From positions 29,490,031 to 29,554,030 of the forward strand of contig OY365817.1 of assembly GCA_959347315.1 (NCBI GenBank): a DNA stretch of 64,000 bases, read 5' to 3'. Source of the stretch: Bimastos eiseni. Its lineage: Eukaryota > Annelida > Clitellata > Crassiclitellata > Lumbricidae. Shown in pieces: positions 22,701 to 34,451 of the stretch. The notes beneath the pieces are model-generated. The model was not told the DNA's origin. It saw nothing but the letters and a program-made list of their open reading frames with translations, and did no database searches. Position 1 is the stretch's first letter; each line of letters starts with the position of its first letter. A program made the translations under genes and the position numbers.

Positions 22701-25700
22701 ATCTCTGTGCCCCAGTGTGTTACCCATTAATGTACAGTCCCTGGATTGTTTAAGATTCTGTTGTTGGCAAAGTTCCTAATTATTGTGAAGATATGAAGTC
22801 TGTTGTTTCTGGATGGCATTTCGTGATTCATTTCTGCTTACAGATGTCTTGCACTGAACTTCGTAAACTTAAAGAACTGGAATACGACATTCTGCACAGC
22901 GAAATTCACGACTGGGAAGGAGAGGTAAGATGGAAAGGGAGGTTAGATGGAAGGAGAGGTAAGATGATAGAAAGAGATGAATGCTGTCTGGTCAGTTCTT
23001 GACGATGTACATAGAATGCTTTATTTGGTGGCCTTAGATTCTGTTCCAGCAGATGCATCGAATGTAGATGAAATCTGCGTTGAGTGTTAATTGAGCATTT
23101 CAGAGCTACATTTCTGTTGACAACTTGTCATAACCAATAATTATGGAAGTTCTGTTCAGATGATGTTAGTGCAGTCAATCGGTTTTTGTACTTCTGCATA
23201 ATTCATTGTTCTTCAGTTGATGACTTTGAGATGTTAGCATCTTGTCAGCCAGGGTTGAGGTCACTTCTTCTTTTATACAGAGGTTGTTGTCAAAGAGAGT
23301 TGAGTGTGGACTTAACTGTCCATCTCTTCTTCTTCATTTGCCAAACAGATGATGACAATGGTTGGTTGTTGACTCAGATGGTGTTGTTTTCTGTTTGTCA
23401 GGAGATTTCACAATTGGGTGAAGTTCTGATGTTGTCTCATGTTCGTATTGATGTGGAATCGGGGGATAAGAAGGAGCGCCTTCTCCTCTTCTTTCCAGGT
23501 CTACTCGTCGTTCTCTCCGTCACTTCACGAGTCAACGGATACATCTACGAAGTGAGTCAACCGTTCTATTGAGAGACCACAGAGATAGGAGACTTTACAG
23601 ATAGGAGACCACAGAGATAGGAGACTTTACAAATAGGAGACCACAGAGATAGGAGACTTTACAGTTAGGAGACCACAGAAATAGGAGATTGTACAGATTT
23701 CAGGGTTTTCTTCTGGATAGAGGGCATTGTATTTATAGTCTTTTCCATGGCTTTAAAGCTGGTCGTTACACATTCGACAGTAATCAGTTGGCTACCCTTG
23801 TTATCCAAGGCAACTTCCGGGTCAACAAGGTCAATTGTTAACCCAATGTAATAGATGTTGTTGTGACTGTGAAGAAGACAACAGTGTCTGTTGTTCTGGG
23901 TGTAGTAATCTCTCGTAATTCCTGACTTCAGGGTCGTAAATGAAGAAGTTCTTCTAGATCTGACTCGCCTTACGTTTTTCTGATTCTTGAGAGTGGGGCG
24001 TTATGACGCAAATGACAGCATTTTGTAAGTGTTGTTTTGATTCGTTGTTGGGTGTATGCAGTCTCGTTTCTTTCACAGGGCAAAATGGCGACTGGAGGAT
24101 GTCAGGTGACGTCGCTTGAAGACACGGACAATCTCGGCTTTGGATTTGAAATCACTGGTAACTAGTTCTCAACTGACGATGATGATGATCTTCTTGTAAC
24201 TCTCTACTGATGTGTGGGGGAAGGAGTTAGAACTGCAGAGTGGAGTTCTAAAGGGTGCATTTAAAAGTAGGTCCAGTCGTCAGTGAGGCAGGAATTAAGA
24301 TGTTGCAAACAATGATATGTTTCTGCAGAGTATTTCTTTGTCGTTTCATCCATAATTTTATTCAATTAGTACTTAAACAATAAATATTCTTTAATGTTCA
24401 ATATTTTTTTAATACTCTAGCATTGTTAATTAATTACTGTAACTGCTGATTTCATATTTATGTTCAATTTTCCAATATGGGATACTAATTAAAATTACCA
24501 CAATTGTATAATTAGAGCATTTAATGACTAAACCATTACTTAGTATTAGTAATTTTCTGACTAGTAGCAGTGTTGTTGGATTTGCCGTATTTTACTTCTA
24601 TTTCTTGATGTTTTCTGTTCATCTGTACAAAGGAATTGGACGATGATGCATTGAATAGAGAAAGAGGATGTCTGGTGGCATATATGTCTGGTGGCATATG
24701 TGTACTATTGTCTAGCATCATTTGATAAGCTGTTAATGGTTTGTTGAGATAAGTTAGATTCTGTTGCATTCAAACATTACTATTGACACTGTCTGTCTGT
24801 CTGTCGATCCATTCCTCTAAGATGATTGTAGTAAGGAGGTCTGATTCTGTTGTCGTTGGTTTTAGGTGGCAGTGGAAGCGTTGATCGGTTGGTTGTGTCT
24901 TGCACCAGTGCACAAGAGAAGAACCGGTGGTTGCAGATGCTGAAGGAGCAACAGGTGCGACTGGCACCACCGCTTGCATCCATTGTTCCTAAGCCACAGA
25001 ACTTACAGGTTGACAACAGACGATCAGTTGGTTATGAGTTTATTGGCACCGTCATTACTGCTAGAGTAGAGACAATGGACATCGATTCTTCTTTCTTTTA
25101 GGTGGTCTTGTGTTTCTGTGGTGGGCATCATTGATGACACTTCTTGATCATGATACAGTTTCAAAGTCCTACCTCTTTTTAACCATCCCCTTCCTCCTTT
25201 GAACCATCCCCCTTCTCTTTTTAACCATCCCCTAATACTTTGAACCATCTCCTTTCAACCACCACCTTCTCCTCCTTTCAACCAGCCCTTCCCATTCTAT
25301 TCATTGAGCATTATGCCCCCACTCTCTTTGTCTGTCTCTCTCTTTTTCTCTCTGTATCTCTCTCTGTCTCTCTCTGTCTTTTTCTCTCTGTATCTCTCTC
25401 TGTCTCTCTCTCTCTGTCTCTCTCTTTTTCTCTGTCTCTCTTTCTCTCTCTGTCTGTGCTCTAGAAGAGGACTAGATCTAGATAAGGTTGCCATCCTATT
25501 GATCCCATCTAGGACTAACTGACTGCTAAGTGGTGCAACGACCTCACCCAGCGTCCACTCCTCCTCTTCCTCCTCATCGATGAATTGCGATACAGACTCT
25601 GTCTGTAATCCTAACCCTATGCCGTCGTTTATATATGCATTTCTGGACATAGCCCTTCTTCTCATTTCTGTTCTTCTCCTTCCTTCACTTTCTTCAATTG

Positions 25701-28700
25701 TCATCTCTTGTAAATGCAGAATTGTGTATTGAGCAATTGAACAAAAGTTGTCGCTAGCTACGAGTAAAGTGAGCATTGCCTAGAAATTTAATGTAACCAC
25801 CATTTATATGGCGCCAGTTGGATATTTGGTTGGAAGCCAGTGCATGCAGTTTTATCTGTCGTTCAGTGACTGTCTGGTGGAAATATTGGCAGAGGAAAAG
25901 GAGCAACAGGAGCAGCAGCTGGATCGAATGTTGAGGAGGCAATGGTTTTGCTCTATCTTCTTGTAGATGCCAGTTTCTCATATGTCGATTGTGATGCCAG
26001 TGCAACCAAAATTCTCTCAGCAATTAGTTCCAATTAACAGCACCACATTCAGCAAACCAGCGCCTTCCAAGTCGTCCCTGCATCTGTCCTGCCTCCGACC
26101 CTATCCTCCGCTCCGACCGACCATCCTCACAAAGGACGAGGGAACGAGGAGTCCAAGGTCAACGAGGAAACTGCTCGGGTCAACGAGGAGGAAACCGGGT
26201 GAGGAGCAGAGTCTGAGGGATGACAATCTGTCTCTCATCTCTTTTTATGGGCTCTTGTGTCTCTGTGTGTATGTTTCTTTGTATGTGTCTGTTTGTGTAT
26301 ACATGCATTTACATAGCTCCTGTTTAGAACATTCCCAAAAAGCGACTTAAATGGCTGGCCAAATGGTCTGAATGAACCCCAGGGCTACTGAAAATATCTT
26401 TCAGAGTTTATCTGATGAATCAGTTGATTTTGGTTGGAGGACATTCTATCATTAGCTGCTGTGTGTTACAGACGAAGAAGGAAGAAGGGGAGGGGTGTTT
26501 GACAAGATGCATTTTGGGTAGGACGACCTTGACTGGAAGCCAGTGCAGTATATCTCCTCATCAACAGTTAGATACGCAGTTTTATATTTTTAGTAATACC
26601 ATCAGTAACTGACAACAAATCCAGCTGCTCAGCAAATGTAAAAATGGAGCCTGAGACTTTGTTAAGACTTTTGTGCAAATTTAAAGGCCTTTTGAGATGA
26701 ATGAATGTCTTGACTTGTTGGCTTTTCGTAGAACCTCTCATTCGTTATGAATGTGATGCACTTTTAATGACGTAAAGAGTGATGTCTTGAATTGTGGCTG
26801 AAATAGAGACAGTCTGATGACTGCATACGGTATTGACCAAATAGGCAGAAAGGTGGAGGGATCAAAGACTGCAGAAGATTGTCTGTCTGTCTGTCTGTCA
26901 GACAGACAAGCAGGCAACTGAAGGCGATGGCTGGTTTCTGACTGTGAAAATGTTGTTACAGAGGATGAGGAGCGCATGATGTCATTTGAAATGTAGAAAT
27001 CTTATGTGATCATATTTTGTCGTCTGTTCGTCTTGTTGAGCAGAGCGAACTCTTTCGCAGGAAGAGTATCTTATTTATAAAAAGAGTTAGTATCCATTTG
27101 TCATCAAATTGATTTACTCTCTCTCTCTCTTGATGTCAATTCTCAGAATAATTGGTTGGCATATCAATGTGTGTCTGCTTTTTTTTGTTCTCAAAATACA
27201 AATTGTTTTGCATCTCATTATTTCGTATCTTTTAATTTCCATCTGCTGTGTCATTTTGTGGTAATGTTCTGTTGTTCGATTCTGTTATGGATTTTTTCAG
27301 GTATTTTTGCTTTAAATGTTTTGTTGTGAAGGATCAGAGATTGGTTTAAATGGTTTAATTGGTTTAAATGGTTTAATTGGTTTAAATGGTTTAATTGGTT
27401 TAAATGGTTTAATTGGTTTAGATGTCAAAGTCTCTTCTGCTTTGGTCGATGTCGTGTCTCTTCGGCTGCTTTGATGATGAAGTTTTTACTTTTAGTTCCA
27501 GATTTTTTTTAATTTGTGTTTTTAACCATAGATATCAAAAGTCCATTTTAGGATTTAAGAATCCTCATAAGTGACATTTTAGGAGTTTCTTGTAATGACC
27601 ATCGAGTGACAACCTTTGACCCCTAAGTGACCTTCTGGATGATTTTCTTACCCTGTTGGAATCCAGCCAGGGCTTCTCCTCTGCTGCAGTAGTTCATTTC
27701 TCTTCCCTTCAAGCCATCTTCATGGATTGGATACAGTTGATAACCAGGACACAATTGATAAGATTAGTCTCTGTGAGTCTCTGAGTGTTGTGGGTCTTAA
27801 TATGGTAATTATGCTGTGGATTAGTTTTTGCCTTAATAGACTAAAATCATCTAATTATTCTCCTTCTGCCTCCTTTGTTAGCCTGCATATAAATGCCGGT
27901 TGTAATTTCAACATCTGTCTACGATTGTTACTTGTTTGTTAACGAAAAGATAATCGTAGCCTTTAGCTTTTTGTAAGGGAGAATTACTAATTCCCTAAAT
28001 GACCAAATGAGGAATTTCCCTCTAATGACCAGAGTGTACTTAACCAATGCAGTCGTTAGAGGAGTACCTAACCACTGAGCAAATTCCGTAAATAAGCAAC
28101 CAGAGAATTTTCGTAACCAGCAGAGAAATTCCATAGCCACTTAGGGAGATTTCCTAATGGACTGGAGAGATTCCATAACCAAATGGAGTATTCCACTAAG
28201 TGAATGGATTGTTGGTAATTGCAAAATATGTGCCACTAGCTCTAGCATGCACTTAGCACTTACTTAGGTGGTTGCAGTAATCGAGGTGTCATATAAGCAG
28301 AGGGTTGGGGGAGGGGATCCAGTTGAGTCTTCTTCAACAACAAAAGCGCCATCTTCTCAATTGCTTATTTTGACCAATTGAGTTTAAGCTGTTCATTCTA
28401 TGCACTGTTGGGAAGTAGAAGAAGAAGAAGACAGCAATATGATGTTGACTTCTTTCTTTTGATTCTGTAGTTGATGATGCCAAGACGTTGGAAGATGACG
28501 CCGTCATTTTACGCGTGATTGAGGCGTACTGCACTAGCACAAAAGCCAGACAGACGGTCAATTCCTGTGAGTTTTGATGCCTTCTTTCATCTCTCTTCTA
28601 ATAATCATCTTCTTTTTTGTTGGTAGCTCTTCTTCTGCCATTCGTCGTCATATTAGTATGTTAGTTGAGTTGAGTGTGGTCATCAATAGATCGTACTACC

Positions 28701-31108
28701 TTCGTGTTGTTGATTGCACCAAGTGCATGCCCGACTTTTCATAGACTGCAGACAGAGGAACAACTGGTTGCAACAACTCATCAAGTGCAGCTGCTCTCCA
28801 AGTTTCAATTGACAATAGCCATCCAGGAAGAATTGCTTCTTTTAACCTTTTCATCTTTTCCCACTTCATTCATTTTTATCTTAGATCATGCACTTCTGTG
28901 TGTGTGTGTAGGGGTGTGTGAGTGTTTGTGTGAATGCAATCAATGGCATTGTCTGTTTGGCTTTGTCTGTTTGGATTTGTCTGGTGCAATCTCTGTTTGG
29001 CTGATCTCGTAAAATATAGCTCAACATGTTTTCGTGTACTGTTGATTTTTATTCTGTCATCATGCGGCTGCTGCTTCTTCTTCTTCTTCTTCTGTCCAAT
29101 GGCTACTTTTGCCATAGTGGACTTAGCCAAAATCAGACTAACACAGGCTGAGCTGCAGAGAGAACTCTGGGATGGTATGTCATCATCGTCGTCATCGTTG
29201 TTCGTCGTCGTTTTCCATTCCTCTCCACCAATCAGAATGCTTTGCTTACATTCTTTTACTTTAACTGCATTTTGAGCTCACACTCAGACACAGGAATTGA
29301 GTTAGAATTGGACCTTATAGTGTTTTGTGTTTAGTTTGGATTTTGTGTCATGTGACCACATCCTCCTCCTCCTCTTCATTCTCCATGCCTAGTGTAGTTG
29401 TTCATTGGTCGTTTCTGTTTCATCCGTTTTGCAGTAGATAATGTAGTGCCGTGATTGAGTTTTCCTCTGTTGTCACAGTTGATGTAGTTACGTTTTGCAG
29501 TAGTAATAGCCACACACAACACTTAGAGTGAACAGCCATTAGTCGCACTTTGCATGTCATTCTTTTAATCGCCAATATTACAACACAGTTGTTCAGTTGA
29601 TGAATTGGCAGATGACATCATTTGTAGCTTTTGTTTTCTTACGTTTTGTGTCTTTAGTTTCGCTTTGCATCAATCGATGATTTAAAATTCTACAAATGTG
29701 AAGTCTTTGCTGTTGTTTTGAGTTGGCAGAACTTGATGATCTCATATCAATGGATGTTAAGATTTATACGATGGCCTCTAGGCAAATAGCAAAGTCTCTC
29801 TGGGCTAGTTGATCAAGACTATTTGTAAATTGATTCTCCGTTTGTGATAATGTAGAACTGCTGCCAATCAGAATGTCTTCAGAATATAATCTGAATTGGA
29901 CAGATTCTGTTACAGGCTTTGCCCATTTTTTCTCTTGACTGGTCATCGTTCATTTGCATCTGAAGCTTCCTTCCTATGAGATCATCATCATGCCTTTGTC
30001 ATCTTGTCTTTGTCATCTTGTTTTTGTCATCTTGTCTTTGTCATCTTGGCTCTGATGGTCGTTTACTACTTCCCACTGACTCCCAGTCATTGTGTTTTCA
30101 GCCATTTTTGAACATCCTCCAGTTCTGATTGCAGAAGAGGAGAAAATAATCATCGAAGAAAGTCGAGGAAACCAGACAATCGTCGAGGAGAAGTTAGTGA
30201 TTTACCAAATGTTCACGTAAATGACTGGCATCATGTGGCATGGACTAATGGTGATTATCTGATGGTGATTATCTGATGGTGATTATCTGATGGTGATTAT
30301 CTGATGGTTGATCAGCCTACATGTTGGGATCAGTTGAGGATGGTTTCTATCGTAGATAAGTGGTAACACTGTGAAAGCAGTGAGATTCATCTGACTAAAC
30401 AGCTGCAGGGAATTCTGTCCTGTGCCACTTTGACGTCGGCTGACAGACAGACAGACAGACAGACAGAGAGCTGCAAAGTGATTGCTGCTCTGCTGAACTA
30501 TGGTATGATAATGAAGAATTGTAATCTCTGAATAAGTGATGATTAGAAAGTTTCAGATTGTGCTGCAGCTGATGGCAAATAATTATGATTTCATGGACCT
30601 TGCAGTGAGGTTCGTTTGAGCGATGAATAGACAGAATCTGAAAGATGATCGAATTGGTTGAATTTTTCAATTTTGTAGAACTCTGGTCGACACCGTTTAC
30701 TCACTAAGGGATCAAGTGAAAGAACTGAAGCAGGTTAGCTTTCATCCAGGTTTCTAACTTTAAAGACATGATTAGCGAATAGCTCTCTCTCTTTCTCTTT
30801 GTTTCTCAGGTCTTTCATAGGACTCATTCATATATGCAAACTACCAAACTAAAAATCAAGAGAATGAGACTTTCAGCATATTCAAAATTCTGACTCTGTA
30901 CAACTCAACTCCTAAAACTTGGTACTCGGCAGGAAATTGACACTCGGTTCATCCCTGGTGCTGAGTGCTTGTGAAAAGTCTAATTTGATCTGATGACTTC
31001 TGTAGTTCTGTTATAATGTCTAAAACTGATCAGTTGAGTTTGGTTGCTTTGTGTAAAATCACTCTCTATAGCCGAGATCCATTGGAGAAGAATCCAGGTT
31101 GAAATCCG

Positions 31109-31145
<37 letters not shown>

Positions 31146-31398
31146 AGAAAGTTATGAAAAGTTCTCAAATGCTGTGTTTGAGCTGCCACATGATGTCTTT
31201 AATCAACAGATGAATTACTCTCTCTATCTTCTCGTCTTATCTTTTATCTTTTCTTGCTGATGGCAGGATTTTCAGAAACTTAAAAAAGACTTGGACAAAG
31301 AGAAGCTAGCCAGAAAGCGATTGGAGGCATTGCTGAAAAACAGTTCATTTGTCGAACCTCACGATTCTTCTGCTGTTACATTAAATGCTCACACATAA
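16704..31398 (+). CDS. ARHGEF7: PIX-family Rho guanine nucleotide exchange factor (beta-PIX / Cool)
   Basis: PIX proteins activate Rac1/Cdc42 and bind PAK and GIT at focal adhesions. Coding exons: 16704-16775, 17217-17343, 17844-17938, 18198-18292, 18931-19026, 20146-20268, [exon in N gap], 21082-21141, 22844-22924, 23402-23551, 24079-24157, 24866-25008, 25967-26198, 28471-28566, 29118-29174, 30102-30192, 30679-30733, 31267-31398. All visible junctions agree in phase. The product is about 640 residues, near the family length. SH3 (about 8-62): [36 protein letters not shown] (about 95-275): [37 protein letters not shown] (about 300-412): [31 protein letters not shown]. Linker: [10 protein letters not shown]-terminal: [23 protein letters not shown], then a coiled coil [17 protein letters not shown]. 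The protein starts directly with SH3, with no CH domain seen, and ends NAHT, without a clear PDZ ligand. Confidence 0.93.
17446..17480. repeat. (GACA)n / (TA)n tract
   Basis: Short GACA/GAGA and TA microsatellite in the second PIX intron. Confidence 0.8.
18300..18394. repeat. (GA)n microsatellite just after a PIX splice donor
   Basis: GA-rich tract starting a few bases after the donor AT|GTATGT of the PIX exon ending at 18292. Confidence 0.85.
19120..19912. repeat. Complex minisatellite with 15/18-bp units and a 195-bp higher-order repeat
   Basis: About 790 bp of TCTAAGCATGTGTCC (15 bp) and TCTAAGCATATTATGTCC (18 bp) units. Both lengths are multiples of 3, so several frames stay open; these are not genes. 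A block starting AGGCATATATCC at 19257 recurs at 19452, an offset of 195 bp, with the same order of unit variants. It lies in the PIX intron 19027-20145. Confidence 0.95.
20012..20052. repeat. G-rich (GGGT)n tract
   Basis: A run of G followed by GGGT units and GGGGTGGGG, in a PIX intron about 100 bases before exon 20146-20268. Four or more G-runs on the sense strand could form a G-quadruplex. Confidence 0.7.
20567..20766. other. Assembly gap of 200 N
   Basis: Exactly 200 N, a placeholder-like length. It lies in the PIX gene between exons 20146-20268 (ends phase 2) and 21082-21141 (starts phase 0), where about 46 residues of the DH domain are missing. Confidence 0.99.
21849..22262 (-). mobile_element. 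LINE 3' fragment (reverse-transcriptase C-terminus)
   Basis: On the minus strand this encodes [14 protein letters not shown] and [10 protein letters not shown], matching the usual C-terminal end of LINE endonuclease/reverse-transcriptase proteins (GPxxWNxLP...FxxxLKTxLF). It is followed by the GGGGCGCTATATAAA-type tail seen at the ends of such elements. It lies in a PIX intron and is truncated, so inactive. Confidence 0.7.
23577..23700. repeat. Minisatellite, AGATAGGAGACCACAG / AGGAGACTTTAC units
   Basis: About four imperfect copies of a roughly 29-bp unit directly after PIX exon 23402-23551. Confidence 0.8.
25321..25464. repeat. CT-rich (TCTCTG)n simple repeat
   Basis: TCTCTCTGTC-type simple sequence in the PIX intron 25009-25966. 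Leu/Ser-rich frames here are repeat products. Confidence 0.9.
27337..27422. repeat. 20-bp minisatellite GGTTTAAATGGTTTAATT
   Basis: Four to five nearly identical units in the PIX intron 26199-28470. Confidence 0.9.
27990..28200. repeat. Degenerate tandem repeat around CAGAGAAATTCC
   Basis: About seven diverged units of 28-32 bp of the type CCAGAGAATTT(C)CGTAACCA. It lies in the same PIX intron. Confidence 0.6.
30237..30307. repeat. 15-bp minisatellite TGGTGATTATCTGA
   Basis: Four to five tandem copies immediately after PIX exon 30102-30192. Confidence 0.85.
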
Positions 31399-34300
31399 CG
31401 ACTGATCAAGGGCAACAGCAGCAGCAGCAACTGCTGCTTCATATGCCAGAGAAAAGAATCACTTGTGGATATTCCTCCTCATCAGACTCTCCTCCTCTTC
31501 CTCCTTCCCCAGTTTCGGCTCTTTTTCTATTCAGAGTCTATTCGTCTGGTTTTTGAGCTTTGCTCATAGGTCATAGGTCAGTAGTTGCAAGACAAAAAAA
31601 ACTGTGCATTTAACTGACATTTGAACATTTGGCCATTACAATATCTTGTGACATCGTGGGTAGTTCGAGAACAGGAATCGTTAATCCAAGAGTTTCATTT
31701 CATGTTGATGGATGATATTATGTGTTGCACTCTTGCTAGTTTTTTATTATCAGCCTCTAGCCATTGTTGTTGTGTTACTATGGCAATGTCTGCCGTATGT
31801 TTCCTAGTCTTGGCTTACCGAATGAATGAATGAATGAAGTCCCAGACGTCAATACTTTCGAATCAGAGGGTCATTCTCTAAGGGGGGGGGGGGGGGACGA
31901 GGAGATGATTGACAGCTAAGTGACCAGATTCAGTCTCTAAGGGGTAGGGGTGAGGAGATGAAAGTGACCAACAAGATAAAACTTTGTAAGTTGCCTTTTG
32001 ACAGATGAAATTAATTGCAATTACTAGTAAATGGATGTTATAGCAGAGGGTGAGGTGAATGGCCTCACCAACGATAAAAGCTTCAGAAGATCACTAGATC
32101 ATGTGCAAGAGGCACGGACAATTGTAGATCAGACTAAAGCAGGTTATGGAGTGTTAAGGAGGAGTTTGTAGTAAGTTGATTGAGACTGAATACTGAGCCA
32201 ATCAACCTTTAACACCTTAATGGTGAGAGTGTAATAAAACCAAATGGGAACCAGTTCAGATTACCACTGAAGTGTTGAGGAAAAGACTGTAGTTTATGTA
32301 AAATCATGGATTACTGAAGTTGCCTAGGACTACTGAAACTTTGAGGCCATAGAATGAAGCATGCAACAAACAGGCATCAACGACCACCTTGAGTCAAATG
32401 TTTCTACTAGTATGTGCCATAAAAATATTGAGCTAAATACAGAACTGTTTGTTTGGTTAAATGCCAGGTCGATTGTTTAACGTTGTTCCTTGTTATCGGT
32501 TTTCTGTTAACTGTCTCACAACTGTTTCTCGTGAAACTTCAGAATGTGCGTTTATAGTCGATGAGGACCGACCTGTGTCCACTGCTCTTAAAATCTTCTT
32601 TAAAAAGGTATTATGTGCTTTTGTCATTGAATGTTAGTTGGCTACCTTGCTATTGGTTTTTCTGTGGTGGTTCCAAAGCTTTGTAGTTCTTAGTAGCATT
32701 TGTTCTGTAATTATTTGAGCCACTTCATAGAGAATGCAGGACTCAATAATACTCTAAATGCAACTCAAAGAAGTTCTCATTCATTGGATTTGGCATTGCA
32801 CTTGGCATTGGCATTACTCCACAGGTGCTGGTCATCCAAACTTATAGTAAGGCAAAGTGAACTGGTTCTACATGTCTGCATATTTGTTATTAGATGCTAT
32901 CAGTCAAGTTTGATGGTGTGTGGCCTCTCCTTGCATATGCTTTCGACTTTTTATGCTTAGTCTTGTAAATAATCTTTAATGAATAATTATCTGTGTTATT
33001 TGTTTTCCACTTTTCGTACTTTACTTTCTACCACAATATGATTAATTCAGCATGTAAATAAATCTCAAAAATTTTGTTTCAGTTTTTATTGTGAATCTCT
33101 TATCGAGTGCCTTTACAATTCACAAAGTAACTATGTTTTAACAAACTGACCTATTGCTGAGCCATGCTCACAGGACGATGCTCACTGGATAAGCCATGGA
33201 CCCCATACCTAAAGATATTTAGCACTCAATCAATGGATGATGTGACCACCCATTTGAATTGCCTGGTACCTGAACGATAGTGCTTGGTGGCTGGTCCAAA
33301 GCTTTGGAATTTGCTTTCCAGTTCATTTCGTTGCATCAGGAATTGGGTGATTGAGACTCTTTTAACTTTCATATCATCCACCATATAAACCCGCTTCTCT
33401 TGGTTTCCTCATCTATCAAATTTTCACCCCTCTCTTCAGTTCAGTTTAACTCAAAGTGATGACTGTGCGTTGATGCCTTGTACACATTATGATAGTAGCA
33501 CCATACAAGTTATTGAATCAGATTTGAGGTGCCAGCAATCAGAGCTATACCAAACATTTTCGATTCGCTTTGGGCCTCAATTGTCCTCCAAATACTTTAT
33601 TCTTATTTGGCTGAATAGGTTTCTGAAACTGAATACTAATAGTAAAAGCGCTACATAAATTTCAGCGTATATCTAAAAATGTCCTACATTACATTTTAGT
33701 CTCACTGTATAGTGTCCTTTGTGACCTAAACTCTTTAGCTTCCGGTTTTACACGCACATGATAAATAAATGTTAAATCCAACATTTTCAGTGTATTAAGT
33801 GCTCTGTAAGATTTACATTCAGTGAAGTTCAGCACGAAAATATCTTACAATATAAGGGACGAAGAGACAAGTCAAGCCATTTGTTCTAAAGGTAGAAAAT
33901 GCACTAGTACATAATAATTTCACATGTGCAAGACCTGCTTGGCCATTCAAAAAGTTACACAACAGCGTTAAATGATCGTTTGAAATCCAGGTAGAAGAAT
34001 ACAAGACCATGTACTATATATGCATTATCTGTGGAAAGTCCAATGGAAAACATGGAACATTTAGTCGTTCTGCAAGACAACTTGCGTAACGTTCAGTAAG
34101 AAGAAAGACAATTGCTCTCTTGCGTAATAGCAGGAAAATAAATTTAGAATATGAAGCTGAACTACTGTGCAAAAGAGTTATATTAAATGTGTATATTAAA
34201 TAATATGTACTTGTATCCAGCTTTAACTTATGCCTCTTGATCTGTCATCACCTACTCTTCTTATTGGGCTGAATAGTGTGGCCAATTATTAATATTCAGC

Positions 34301-34451
34301 TGAATGGCAAAAATTGCTATTTGGTACAGCTCTACTATCAATGGACTTCATATTATAATGGTTCTATAGAAGTTCTGAGATTAGGTAATTGATTGAGAGT
34401 TTGTACCGACCAGTTAGAAAACCGCTAACAACAGAAATTGAGCGTCAATCT
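31399..34451. other. Convergent intergenic region and 3' UTRs of PIX and ILKAP
   Basis: The PIX stop (31396-31398) and ILKAP stop (34452-34454) face each other across 3 kb. A run of G begins at 31881. I find no coding exon or clear transposon; the short open frames have no recognisable family. A fragment resembling the TACAGCTCTA hAT terminus occurs near 34325 without a partner. Confidence 0.55.
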
